From: Pseudomonadales bacterium
GTDB lineage: Bacteria; Pseudomonadota; Gammaproteobacteria; Pseudomonadales; Azotimanducaceae
Assembly (NCBI GenBank): GCA_041395945.1
Contig: JAWKZN010000001.1
Location: 1,426,001-1,490,000, forward strand
DNA length: 64,000 nt
Reading direction: 5' to 3'
Both the position numbers and the translations under genes were made by a program. Positions within the stretch are counted from its first letter, which is position 1. Each line of letters starts with the position of its first letter. Shown here piece by piece: positions 1-8,232 of this stretch. The notes under the pieces were generated by a model. It had not been told where the DNA came from. It was given only the letters and a program-made list of their open reading frames with translations, and did not search any database.

Positions 1-424
1 CAACCAGGGAAGGTACAAAGCGCCCGCCTTTCTTCAGATAACCCCCTTTCGGATCGAAGACACTGTGGAGTTCTTCGAGCAGAAAAGTCACATCTCCCCC
101 CTTCCGGAACACGGCGGACATGATTCGGGTCAGTGCCACGATCCACTGGAAATGGTCCATGTTTTTCGAATTGATGAATATCTCGAAGGGTCGACGCAGC
201 TCGTGCTGGGTACCCGCGTTGAGGATGATGTCGTTGATGGTCACATACAGGGAATGCTCGGACAGTGGCGTTTTGATCTTGTAGGTACTGCCTTCCAGCG
301 CCGGTGGCCGCTCAACCTTTTCATGCATGTGAACGACGGGATCCGCCGTGGCGGTTTCCCGGGTAACCACTTCCACCGCCACGATCCGATCTTCGATTTT
401 TCTGATTTTCTTCGCGACGCTCAC
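1..424 (-). CDS. nrdJb: Class II ribonucleotide reductase, second subunit NrdJb (3' end outside window)
   Basis: This is the companion chain of a split adenosylcobalamin-dependent ribonucleotide reductase. It starts at a GTG one base after the TGA stop of the catalytic chain, with a GGGAG ribosome site about 8 bases upstream, so the two are translationally coupled. About 141 residues are visible, beginning SVAKKIRKIEDRIVAVEVV and containing INDIILNAGTQHELRRPFEI and FRKGGDVTFLLEELHSVF, which are typical of the TSCPD region fused to NrdJ in other bacteria. In the split Pseudomonas-type system this chain carries the C-terminal redox cysteines, which would lie to the left of the window. The family call is strong; the true 3' end is unseen. 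Confidence 0.88.
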   Translation of the reverse strand, partial: MSVAKKIRKIEDRIVAVEVVTRETATADPVVHMHEKVERPPALEGSTYKIKTPLSEHSLYVTINDIILNAGTQHELRRPFEIFINSKNMDHFQWIVALTRIMSAVFRKGGDVTFLLEELHSVFDPKGGYLKKGGRFVPSLV

Positions 425-425
425 T

Positions 426-2609
426 TCACATTCTCCCGTAGTAACCTTCCTTCAGCGCATCGTAGAGGTTTGCCGCCACATGCGTCTCGCCTTCGTATTC
501 GATCTCTTCATCACCCTCAAACTCCATCACCGAGCCATCCGCGAGCACAAACCGATAAACGGTATCCTTGAGGTCCTGTTCCCGTACCAGCACGCCCTGG
601 AAACGCTCCGGATTGAAACGGAACGTGGTGCAGCCCTTCAGACCCTGTTCGCAGGCGTACAGATAGATATCCTTGAAGTCTTCAAAGGGAAAGTCAGAGG
701 GGACATTGGCCGTTTTCGAAATCGACGAATCGATCCATTTCTGGGCCGCCGCCTGGACGTCCACATGCTGCTTCGGCGAGATAACATCCGCCGCAACGAA
801 GTAGTGTGGCAGCTGGTGTTCGGCTTGCGCATTTCCGGGTTCTGCGAGCGGATCCACCAGTCGCTGATAGGCGAGCAGCTCGTAGGAAAGTACTTCGATC
901 TGTTCTTTTGATTTCCTGCCTTCCTGTATCACGTTGCGCAGATAGCGATGGGCGAAGGTGGGTTCGATACCGTTGCTGGCGTTGTTCGCCACAGACAGGG
1001 AAATGGTGCCCGTAGGCGCAATGGAGCTGTGATGGGTAAAGCGGGCACCTTCCTGGGCGATTGCTTCCACGAGTTCCGGATCGATTGCAGCCAGGCGCTG
1101 CATGTATCGACTGTAGCGCGCCAAAAGCACCCTGCCGGGAATACTGTCTCCCGCGGCATAACCCTCCTCGACGAGCTCCGGTCTCTGGCGAAGCATCCGC
1201 GGTGTGACCGGGAAGGACTCGGACATGATCGGTGCAGGTCCCTTCTCCCGGGCGAGTTCGAGACCTTCCCGCCAGCCGCTCAACGCCAGTTCACGACTTA
1301 CCCGCTCGGTGAACTCGAGGGAAGCGGATTCGCCGTAGCACAGACGCAGCATCGTGAGGGCAGAACCGAGGCCGAGAAAGCCCATGCCGTGGCGTCGCTT
1401 GCGGACGATTTCCTCTGCCTGCTGCGGGAGGGCGAGGCCGTGGACGTCCACCACATTGTCGAGCATCCGGGTAAAGGTTCGCACGACTTTGCTGAACGAC
1501 TGCCAGTCGAAGCGCGCTCGCTCGGTGAATGGTTCGACCACGAAGCAGGTCAGATTTACTGACCCGAGCAGACATGCGCCATAGGGTGGCAGAGGTTGTT
1601 CGCCACAGGGATTGGTGGCCCGAATGTTCTCGCAGAACCAGGCATTATTCATCTCATTGACCCGGTCGATAAGGATGAAACCGGGTTCTGCATAGTCATA
1701 GGTAGCGGCCATGATCGCGTCCCACACCTCTCGAGCCCGCACGATGCGGTACACGCGGCAGGCCGCCCGCCCCTCCGGGTCGAGTACGGCGTCTGAGGCG
1801 TTCGGCCAGTCCCGCCACACAACCTGCTGCGGATCCTCCAGATCGAGCCCACTGTCTTCGCACTCCCTGGTGCTCATCGGAAACGCCAGAGCCCAGGGCA
1901 GGTCTCCCCGCACGGCGTCGATGAAATCCTGGGAGATCAGCAGCGACAGATTGAACTGGCGCAGCCGGCCATCCTGTTTCTTGGCGGCGATGAAATCGAA
2001 AACGTCCGGGTGACCGACATCGAAAGTGGCCATCTGGGCACCGCGCCGTCCACCCGCGGAGGAGATGGTCCGGCACATGCTGTCGAATATATCCATGAAA
2101 GACAGCGGCCCGGACGTCCGGGCATCTGCGCCGGCCACATAGGCGCCCTGGGGACGCAGCGTGGAGAATTCATAGCCGATCCCACTGCCCCCTTTGAGGG
2201 TCATTCCCGCTTCGTGAAGTTTGCCGAGAATGTCGTCCATCGAATCACCGATAGTGCCCGATACGGTGCAGTTGATGGTGGATGTTGCGGGCTTTAAAGG
2301 CCCCGCACCCGCGTTCGAGAGAATGCGCCCTGCCGGGATCGCACCATTTTCGAGCGCCCAGAGAAACTCCCGATACCAGTGATCGCGCTTCTCCGGCGCC
2401 TCGACTTCCGCCAGCGCCCGGGCAACTCTCGCACGGGTATCGCCGAGCGTTGCATCGACGGGGGTGCCGTCCTTCCGCTTGAGTCGATACTTGGTATCCC
2501 AGATGTCGAGACTGGCGGTCTGCATGGGGATTTCCGGGGGCCGGGACATGCTGACGACGATGGCTTCCGGTCGGGTCGACTCAGGTCTGCTGGATTTCTG
2601 GCTGGTCAT
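426..2609 (-). CDS. nrdJ: Adenosylcobalamin-dependent ribonucleoside-diphosphate reductase, catalytic chain
   Basis: Reduces ribonucleotides to deoxyribonucleotides with coenzyme B12 as radical source, so it does not need oxygen for radical generation. The 727-residue chain shows the class II core: NCTVSGTIGDSMDD, the GGSGIGYEFS loop, and the active-site motif NPCGEQPLPPYGACLLGS with its N-x-C-x-E pattern. I chose the ATG at 2609 (MTSQKSS), with GAGG 8 bases upstream. An upstream in-frame TTG at 2633 lies inside the operator and is unlikely. There is no intein-sized insertion. Control by NrdR is indicated by two boxes just upstream. The gene is immediately followed by nrdJb. Identification is secure. 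Confidence 0.95.
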   Translation of the reverse strand: MTSQKSSRPESTRPEAIVVSMSRPPEIPMQTASLDIWDTKYRLKRKDGTPVDATLGDTRARVARALAEVEAPEKRDHWYREFLWALENGAIPAGRILSNAGAGPLKPATSTINCTVSGTIGDSMDDILGKLHEAGMTLKGGSGIGYEFSTLRPQGAYVAGADARTSGPLSFMDIFDSMCRTISSAGGRRGAQMATFDVGHPDVFDFIAAKKQDGRLRQFNLSLLISQDFIDAVRGDLPWALAFPMSTRECEDSGLDLEDPQQVVWRDWPNASDAVLDPEGRAACRVYRIVRAREVWDAIMAATYDYAEPGFILIDRVNEMNNAWFCENIRATNPCGEQPLPPYGACLLGSVNLTCFVVEPFTERARFDWQSFSKVVRTFTRMLDNVVDVHGLALPQQAEEIVRKRRHGMGFLGLGSALTMLRLCYGESASLEFTERVSRELALSGWREGLELAREKGPAPIMSESFPVTPRMLRQRPELVEEGYAAGDSIPGRVLLARYSRYMQRLAAIDPELVEAIAQEGARFTHHSSIAPTGTISLSVANNASNGIEPTFAHRYLRNVIQEGRKSKEQIEVLSYELLAYQRLVDPLAEPGNAQAEHQLPHYFVAADVISPKQHVDVQAAAQKWIDSSISKTANVPSDFPFEDFKDIYLYACEQGLKGCTTFRFNPERFQGVLVREQDLKDTVYRFVLADGSVMEFEGDEEIEYEGETHVAANLYDALKEGYYGRM

Positions 2610-2627
2610 GGGCGCGCCTCGATCAGA

Positions 2628-2675
2628 ACACAATATATGGGAAGAATTTGAGCATCAGGTCACAACATCTTGTAT
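2628..2675 (-). promoter_or_regulatory. Tandem NrdR boxes upstream of nrdJ
   Basis: Two 16-bp sites resemble the NrdR operator consensus acaCwAtATaTwGtgt. Box 1 (2628-2643) reads ttcccatatattgtgt on the coding strand, with a perfect right half. Box 2 (2660-2675) reads tcacaacatcttgtat on the plus strand and differs mainly at two weak positions. Their starts are 32 bp apart, about three helical turns, which is the spacing typical of NrdR operators. Box 1 ends 18 bp before the nrdJ start codon. NrdR (nucleotide-sensing repressor) is not encoded in the window. Confidence 0.75.
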
Positions 2676-2780
2676 CTGATTCTGAACTCGAAGTTTGATC
2701 TGAATCAAGTTGCCTGGACTCTCCTGGTGCTCGAGGCCACCTGGAGCGGCTAGTATGCGGCCACGTATCGAGGGTAGCAG

Positions 2781-3416
2781 ATGGATCGAGCCCAGACTCT
2801 GGGAGAAGAAATCGCCAATGCGGTCAGCCATGGCTGCGGCGCCCTGGCGGCGATCGCCGCGATCCCACTGCTCACCGTGCACTACGCAGCGACCGGACGT
2901 GGCCCCGTTGATCTGTTTGCCGTGAGTCTGTTCGGATCCGCTCTGGTGGTCCTGTACCTGGCATCCACCCTCTACCACGCCCTGCCCGATGGCAGCGCCA
3001 AACGCGTGTTCAGAGTCCTCGATCATTCCGCCATCTATGTGCTCATCGCCGGCTCTTACACACCTTTCGCCCTGGGCGTTTTCCGGGAAAGCTGGGGCTG
3101 GTCCGTATTTGCACTGATCTGGGCACTGGCCGGTATGGGCATACTGCTGAAGTCCACCGGCCGGGCGTCACATCCCTGGCTGTCCTCCGGCCTGTATCTT
3201 GCGATGGGCTGGCTGGCACTGGCGTTCGCGGAACCGCTGTTTTCTGAACTGCCGGCAATGGGACTGTTCTGGATCATCGCGGGCGGTGCAGCTTATACCC
3301 TCGGGGTGATCTTCTTTGCTCTCGATGAGCGGCTTCGTTACGCGCACTTCACCTGGCATCTCTTCGTCCTCGCGGGCAGTGTCTGCCACTTCGTCGCCGT
3401 CTACGCGTACGCCTGA
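2781..3416 (+). CDS. Hemolysin III / PAQR family membrane protein
   Basis: A 211-residue integral membrane protein of the bacterial HlyIII (YqfA-like) branch of the PAQR family. Visible hallmarks are the N-terminal GEEIANAVSHGCGALAA segment, the SLFGSALVVLYLASTLYHAL helix, the DHSAIYVLIAGSYTPF motif and the C-terminal FTWHLFVLAGSVCHFVAVY helix, with the His residues that form a metal site in PAQR structures. About seven hydrophobic segments are present, and length is normal. It is divergent from nrdJ, and the shared spacer holds the NrdR boxes. The cellular role of bacterial members is unclear; haemolysis is not implied by sequence. Confidence 0.9.
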   Translation: MDRAQTLGEEIANAVSHGCGALAAIAAIPLLTVHYAATGRGPVDLFAVSLFGSALVVLYLASTLYHALPDGSAKRVFRVLDHSAIYVLIAGSYTPFALGVFRESWGWSVFALIWALAGMGILLKSTGRASHPWLSSGLYLAMGWLALAFAEPLFSELPAMGLFWIIAGGAAYTLGVIFFALDERLRYAHFTWHLFVLAGSVCHFVAVYAYA

Positions 3417-3469
3417 GGAATTTCGGGGTCGAGCGCCGGTAGCCGACTGCGCTTCAGCACAGGGTGAGC

Positions 3470-4006
3470 TCAGGCGATCTGCAGCTCCTCGCGACTCAGT
3501 TCAATGGTGTCTGCGCCAGCCGACAGATACAGCGCACCGCCTGATATCGTCACGCTGATAGCCATGGTCCGACTGACGGACCCGGCCAGCGTCTGCAGCG
3601 CAGCCCAGGGCAATCGATACACGCTCACCGGGAGCGCTTTCAGCTGAGGCTGGATCTGCTCCCACCACACGCCGGCTCTGGTGTTGAAACAGTAAACGCT
3701 TGTCTGCTCGGAGAGGCTGATTGCTTTCCTGATCCGATCGAAGGTCGGCTCACCCACTTCGATCCAGGAATCGATCCGTCCGTCCAGCGTACGGCTCCAC
3801 AACGCAGGCTCATCCGGATCACTCAACCCCCTGCTGAACTGCAGCCGCTCCTGCGCGCTGAAACAGAAAGCAAGGATGCGTGCCAGCATTCGCTCGGGTG
3901 TTTCCGATGGATGCAGGGCGACGGTGAGATTCAGCGTGTCGTATCGTTCCCGATCAAGGTCGGCCAGTTCGATACTGAATCGGTATATTGTCGGCTTCAG
4001 CGCCAT
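3470..4006 (-). CDS. yaeQ: YaeQ family protein
   Basis: A 178-residue cytosolic protein matching the YaeQ family in length and pattern: the start MALKPTIYRFSIELADLDRE, the block HPSETPERMLARILAFCF, ERLQFSRGLSDPDEPALW, and the WIEVGEP.. and RTMAISVTISGGALYLS segments. YaeQ has a PD-(D/E)XK-like fold; E. coli YaeQ was once linked to RfaH suppression, but its biochemical role is not established. It lies tail-to-tail with the HlyIII gene and just upstream of the hybrid kinase gene on the same strand, with a 42-base gap. Confidence 0.9.
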   Translation of the reverse strand: MALKPTIYRFSIELADLDRERYDTLNLTVALHPSETPERMLARILAFCFSAQERLQFSRGLSDPDEPALWSRTLDGRIDSWIEVGEPTFDRIRKAISLSEQTSVYCFNTRAGVWWEQIQPQLKALPVSVYRLPWAALQTLAGSVSRTMAISVTISGGALYLSAGADTIELSREELQIA

Positions 4007-4048
4007 TTTTTCCTAAAGATTGCGGGCGGGTGCGGATAGCACACAGGA

Positions 4049-5695
4049 TCAACCTGCCAGGTTCGTCTCCTGGATGACCATCGGTTGGATTTCCTTCAAT
4101 ACAGACTTCAGCTCTTCGAAACCGAAGGGCTTATTGAGAAACCGCACATTTTCCACGCGCCCCACATCCGCCGCACGGGCTTCGGGGTTGTAGCCGCTGC
4201 AGATGATTACCGGTACGTCACTGCGAATGGCACGCAGTTCTTCGAGACACTGCCAGCCATCCTTGCCCGGCATCTTCAGATCCAGCAGCACGGTGTCGAA
4301 GTCGCCTCCCGCCTGCGCAAAGGCCCTCACCGCCTCCTCGCAGTCTCCGGCAACTACCGCGTCGATGCCGAGTCGATCCAGAAAGGCGTAAAGCACATCC
4401 TGTACCTGCACCTCGTCGTCGACCACGAGTATGCGCCCGCACCACCGGTCTGTATTCAAGGCTGTGTCCGCATCGGGCCGCACAACGCGCAGCAGCGGCA
4501 GGAGCAGACAGACGGTGAAGCCAATGCCCTCAACCTGCTTCAGCTCGATCGACCCTCCGACCGCGCGCAGGGCTTTCCTTCCACCCGTGAGGCCGAATCG
4601 ATGGCGCTGGTGCTCGGAAGCGACGAAGGGATTGGACCAGCGGCGCGCTGCAGCCAGCCCCCTTCCTGCAACCGGCTCGCTGATCGTCAGGCTCGCCCAG
4701 TTCTGACCCTGCCGGACAATGCGCCTCAGACGCAGTTCGATTCGAGGCAACCTTCCATCCGGGGACGCCGCGGCATTCAGCACGGCATTGAGGATGATCT
4801 GGTGCATCTGTGACTTGTCCATACGGACAAACAGCTGCTCCTGCGGCTTCGAATGAGCAAGCCGCACACCATCCGGCAACAGCGGTCGGATAAGCCGAAC
4901 AATCATGTCCAGCTCCGAGTTGAGTTCCAGCTCGCCCTCTGCGCCGACATCCCGTCCGGAAAAAGACAGAAGCTGCCGGCTCAGCAGACTCGCACGCTTC
5001 GCGCCGATGATGATTTCCCGCAGCGACTTCGCAGCCGGAAGATCCTCCGGCAGATCCATGAGCGCCAGTTCGCTGTGTCCCATGATGCCCATGAGCATAT
5101 TGTTGAAATCGTGGGCAACCCCACCCGCTACCTGAGCGAGGCTCTCGACCAGCTGGGATCGCCTCCGCAGTTCCTCGGCTCGCCGGGCCTGCACATAGGC
5201 ATAGAAGAGGAGTGAAGGGTAAATGGCGGCAATGGCCACCAGCGGCAGCAGGCTGTCGGGTACTTCGTGGAGCCATGCCGCGAATCCCATCCCCAATATC
5301 AGGATCAGTGCATAGCCGGAGTAGATGCGGAAACTGCGTGGATGGAGTCCGACACTGGGGGCCAGCGCAACCATCACGCCCACACAAAGCGCCGGTAACC
5401 AGACTGCCGGTACCAGGTGCACGAATCCGACTACCAGCAGCAGATCGAAGAGCGGCTCCGCCCAGGCATCTGCCTCGGAGGAGAGCGTACGGCTCAGCCA
5501 CCACCCGACCGGTGTGCACACCAGCAGGAGAAGGCCCGCCAGCAGATAACGGTTCGGTCCGAACTCCGGAATCACAAGCGCCAGGAGGGCAATCCCGAGA
5601 ATGCCCGCGACCCGGTACACAGGTGCGAATCTGGAGAGTCGAGCCGCCGCGGTTTGTGCCGCCGCACGCTCGCCCTCCTCCGGATGTGTGGTCAC
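4049..5695 (-). CDS. Hybrid histidine kinase with membrane domain and C-terminal receiver; ATP-binding domain degenerate
   Basis: A 548-residue membrane signalling protein. Residues about 25-165 form six hydrophobic segments. A dimerisation/phosphoacceptor helix follows with the H-box VAHDFNNMLMGIMGHSELAL (about 195-215), then a CA-like domain and a REC domain (about 415-540) with VVDDE, the acceptor Asp in LLDLKMPGKDGW, ICSG and the NKPF lysine. The CA domain is odd: the N-box survives as LNAVLNAAAS, but the expected DxGxG of the G1 box is SEPVAGRG and the G2 region is HRFGLTGG, so the ATP-contacting Asp is missing. It may be a pseudokinase or act as a phosphatase or scaffold. The start is GTG at 5695 with GGGGAG close by (3-base spacing), so a slightly later start is possible. 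Its target is unknown. Confidence 0.85.
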   Translation of the reverse strand: MTTHPEEGERAAAQTAAARLSRFAPVYRVAGILGIALLALVIPEFGPNRYLLAGLLLLVCTPVGWWLSRTLSSEADAWAEPLFDLLLVVGFVHLVPAVWLPALCVGVMVALAPSVGLHPRSFRIYSGYALILILGMGFAAWLHEVPDSLLPLVAIAAIYPSLLFYAYVQARRAEELRRRSQLVESLAQVAGGVAHDFNNMLMGIMGHSELALMDLPEDLPAAKSLREIIIGAKRASLLSRQLLSFSGRDVGAEGELELNSELDMIVRLIRPLLPDGVRLAHSKPQEQLFVRMDKSQMHQIILNAVLNAAASPDGRLPRIELRLRRIVRQGQNWASLTISEPVAGRGLAAARRWSNPFVASEHQRHRFGLTGGRKALRAVGGSIELKQVEGIGFTVCLLLPLLRVVRPDADTALNTDRWCGRILVVDDEVQVQDVLYAFLDRLGIDAVVAGDCEEAVRAFAQAGGDFDTVLLDLKMPGKDGWQCLEELRAIRSDVPVIICSGYNPEARAADVGRVENVRFLNKPFGFEELKSVLKEIQPMVIQETNLAG

Positions 5696-5797
5696 CGGCT
5701 CCCCAACCTTCTCTGAGCTGTAACCCGCCCACGATAGTCGACGGTGGATCGCTGGTGCAACCAGATTGTCAGAAATCCCAGGCGAGCCGGGGCCCGT

Positions 5798-6214
5798 TCA
5801 CCGGGCCTTCAGGGAATCCCTGATCTCGGTCAGCAGTTTGACCTCCTCGGAAGGAGCCGGAGGGGCAGCCGGTTTCTCCTCTTCTGCCTTTTTCATCCTG
5901 TTCATCCCGCGAATCACCATGAAGATGGCAAAGGCGACGATGACGAAATCCAGAACCGTGTTGATGAACACTCCGTACTTGATGATCGGCGCGCCCGCCT
6001 GCTCGGCAATGGCGAGGGACGCATAGTCGCCCATGTCCAGCGTGACGAACAGACTGCTGAAATCGACATTGCCCATCAGCATCCCGATCGGCGGCATGAT
6101 CACATCGTTGACCAGCGAGGTGATGATTTTGCCGAACGCGGCACCGATGATGATACCGACCGCCATGTCGACGACGTTGCCACGCATGGCAAATTTCTTG
6201 AACTCTTCAAGCAT
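5798..6214 (-). CDS. mscL: Large-conductance mechanosensitive channel MscL
   Basis: Homopentameric inner-membrane channel that opens under membrane tension and releases solutes on osmotic downshock. The 138-residue protein has the N-terminal amphipathic helix MLEEFKKFAMRGNVVDMAVG, TM1 running into IIIGAAFGKIITSLVNDVIM, the periplasmic loop, TM2 (FINTVLDFVIVAFAIFMVIR) and a charged C-terminal bundle helix. Length is standard. A strong GGGAGGGGG ribosome site lies 4 bases before the ATG at 6214. It is divergent from the HerA-like gene; the spacer contains phased CAAC repeats. Confidence 0.97.
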   Translation of the reverse strand: MLEEFKKFAMRGNVVDMAVGIIIGAAFGKIITSLVNDVIMPPIGMLMGNVDFSSLFVTLDMGDYASLAIAEQAGAPIIKYGVFINTVLDFVIVAFAIFMVIRGMNRMKKAEEEKPAAPPAPSEEVKLLTEIRDSLKAR

Positions 6215-6276
6215 GAGACCCCCTCCCTGCGGATGTCTGAACGATTTTTTTTGATTGGTTGATCGCCGGTTTTCTA

Positions 6277-6351
6277 CAACCGCCGCCAGTCAACGGCGGA
6301 CAACCGCCGGACAACTGCCGGGCAACGGCGTGCGATTACCGGTCAACGGCG
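6277..6351. repeat. Helically phased degenerate CAAC(S)GCCGG repeats between mscL and the HerA-like gene
   Basis: At least six copies of a short element (caaccgccg, caacggcgg, caaccgccgg, caactgccgg, caacggcg, caacggcg) begin at 6277, 6291, 6301, 6312, 6323 and 6344. The four middle copies are spaced 10-11 bp, one helical turn. Some neighbours are also inverted relative to each other (ccgcc...ggcgg). An eight-base T run sits just to the left (6245-6252). It could be a cooperative protein-binding array or a decayed tandem duplication. No known operator is recognised. Confidence 0.5.
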
Positions 6352-6386
6352 CCTCCCGTCTGAGTGCGCCGCGGCAACTTTAGCAG

Positions 6387-7952
6387 ATGAACACGGATCC
6401 TGGCGATTTCACTGCAGCGCCACCGGCAGGTATGATTTTCCTTCCTCGCAACCAGGCTGCTCCAGTGACCGCACAACGACAGACGTCGATTCTCATCGGG
6501 GCCGATGCGGACCGGCACAGGGTTTCCCATCTGCTCGGAATGAGCAATCGTCATGGCCTGGTCGCCGGAGCAACGGGGACTGGCAAGACGGTGACGCTGC
6601 AGGTGCTCGCGGAAGGGTTCTCGCGTGCCGGTGTGCCGGTTTTCGCCGTCGATGTGAAAGGCGACCTGTCCGGCATCGCAGCCGCTGGAAATCCCCACCC
6701 TGAAATCGACAGACGCCTGGGCCTCATCGACATCCCCGGCTATCAGCAGCGCGGCTGCCCCACCGTTATGTGGGACATCTACGGCGAACAGGGGCACCCG
6801 GTGCGAACCACCATTTCAGAAATGGGCCCGCTCATCCTCGGCAATCTGCTGACCCTGAACGACACCCAGTCCGGGATCCTGCATGCCGCATTCAGCATCG
6901 CAGACGACGAAGGCCTGCTGCTGCTGGACATCAAGGATCTCAGATCACTGCTGAACTGGATGAGCGAAAACTCGAAAGACCTCAGAGCCCGCTATGGGAA
7001 CATCTCGAGCGCATCCGTGGGCGCTATCGCGCGCAGCCTGCTGGTCCTTGAAGAACAGGGGGCAGATCGCTTCTTCGGTGAGCCCGCCCTGGATCTTCGC
7101 GATCTCATGCGCGTGGATTTCTCCGGGCAGGGGGTGGTCAATCTGTTGCGGGGTGACCGGCTGCTCAGAGAATCCCCCAAGGTGTACGCCGCCTTCCTGC
7201 TGTGGCTGCTCTCTGAGCTTTTCGAAGACCTCCCCGAACTCGGGGATCCTGAGAAACCCGGCCTTGTTCTGTTCTTCGATGAAGCGCATCTGCTGTTCGA
7301 TGACGCTCCAAAGGCGCTGCTCGACAAGATCGAACAGGTGGTTCGCCTGATCCGCTCCAAAGGTGTGGGTGTGTATTTCGTGACCCAGAGTCCCCTCGAT
7401 CTGCCCCAGGACGTACTCGGCCAGCTGGGGCTCAAGGTGGAGCACGCCTTGCGGGCATTCACCCCGAAAGATCGCAGGACCATCAGGGCGGTGGCGGAGA
7501 GTTTCCGCTCCGACGGGGACATGGATGTGGCAGCGGTACTGAGCGAGCTCGAGCGCGGTGAAGCACTGGTCTCCTCCCTCGACAGCAGGGGTGCACCCGT
7601 ACCGGTCTCCCGGACGCTGATCCGACCACCGGAATCCCGGATTGGACCCCTGTCCGAGGAGGAACGCAGCCAGCTGGTGCTTCGGTCACCTGTGGGCGGC
7701 CGTTACGACGAAGCAGTCGATCGTGAGTCCGCCCACGAAAAGCTGCTCGAGCGGGCCCGACAGCGCGCTATGGATACGGAACAGGAGCTTGCAGAGGCAC
7801 GCCGGCAGAAAGATGCGGCGCCACGCTCAGCCGCGAAAACCAGCAACCGCCAGAGCGTCGGGGAAGCGCTGATGAAGAGTGTCGCACGATCGGTCGGCAG
7901 TTCTCTGGGCCGGCGCCTGGTGCGCGGGCTGCTGGGATCACTGCTCAAATGA
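6387..7952 (+). CDS. HerA-like helicase/ATPase (DUF853, YjgR family)
   Basis: A 521-residue P-loop ATPase of the HerA/FtsK superfamily. Walker A is GATGTGKTVTLQVLAE (about residue 58) and Walker B is GLVLFFDEAHLLFDDAP (about 290). A sensor-type FVTQSP follows, with the family block LKVEHALRAFTPKDRR and the C-terminal tail VARSVGSSLGRRLVRGLLGS. YjgR/DUF853 proteins are about 500 residues; their substrate is not known, although the fold implies DNA translocation or remodelling. The start at 6387 gives MNTDPGDFTAAP; a start at the next Met (residue 16) is possible. A tRNA gene lies convergent just downstream. Confidence 0.9.
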   Translation: MNTDPGDFTAAPPAGMIFLPRNQAAPVTAQRQTSILIGADADRHRVSHLLGMSNRHGLVAGATGTGKTVTLQVLAEGFSRAGVPVFAVDVKGDLSGIAAAGNPHPEIDRRLGLIDIPGYQQRGCPTVMWDIYGEQGHPVRTTISEMGPLILGNLLTLNDTQSGILHAAFSIADDEGLLLLDIKDLRSLLNWMSENSKDLRARYGNISSASVGAIARSLLVLEEQGADRFFGEPALDLRDLMRVDFSGQGVVNLLRGDRLLRESPKVYAAFLLWLLSELFEDLPELGDPEKPGLVLFFDEAHLLFDDAPKALLDKIEQVVRLIRSKGVGVYFVTQSPLDLPQDVLGQLGLKVEHALRAFTPKDRRTIRAVAESFRSDGDMDVAAVLSELERGEALVSSLDSRGAPVPVSRTLIRPPESRIGPLSEEERSQLVLRSPVGGRYDEAVDRESAHEKLLERARQRAMDTEQELAEARRQKDAAPRSAAKTSNRQSVGEALMKSVARSVGSSLGRRLVRGLLGSLLK

Positions 7953-7973
7953 AGATGAGGGAGCCAGGAAAGG

Positions 7974-8049
7974 TGGTGGAGCCAGGCGGGATCGAACCGC
8001 CGACCTCCTGCATGCCATGCAGGCGCTCTCCCAGCTGAGCTATGGCCCC
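7974..8049 (-). tRNA. tRNA-Ala (anticodon GGC)
   Basis: A 76-nt tRNA with encoded CCA. The acceptor stem GGGGCCA pairs with TGGCTCC (one G-U), the D arm starts AGCTCAGCTGGGAGAGC, the anticodon arm CCTGCATGGCATGCAGG presents GGC, and the T arm is GGCGGTTCGATCCCGCC. The G3-U70 pair, the alanine identity element, is present. It reads against the flanking HerA-like and YceI genes. No integration scar is seen beside it. Confidence 0.97.
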
Positions 8050-8232
8050 CCATGTGGACGTCCGGACCGGTCCGGATTGAGGCGCGAGATACTAGGGGTC
8101 GCCTCCTGAGCTGTCAACTTGGGGGCCGGAAACCCGGTCGGCGCAGCCCCGAAAGGACCGCGCGGAGGCTGCGGTAGACCTCGACACGCCCCCGGACTAA
8201 GCTGCCCCGGAATAACGCAAGAGAACCCCGTC

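Noticed and set aside
2609..2780. Cobalamin riboswitch before nrdJ
   Set aside because: The leader is too short and shows no B12-box-like sequence; only the NrdR boxes were found.
4530..5732. 400-codon minus-strand frame overlapping the hybrid kinase
   Set aside because: The alternative frame is Arg/Gly/Ala-rich with no motifs. The H-box and receiver lie in the 4049-5695 frame.
7974..8049. Mobile-element attachment site at tRNA-Ala
   Set aside because: No integrase and no duplicated tRNA 3' end were seen on either side.
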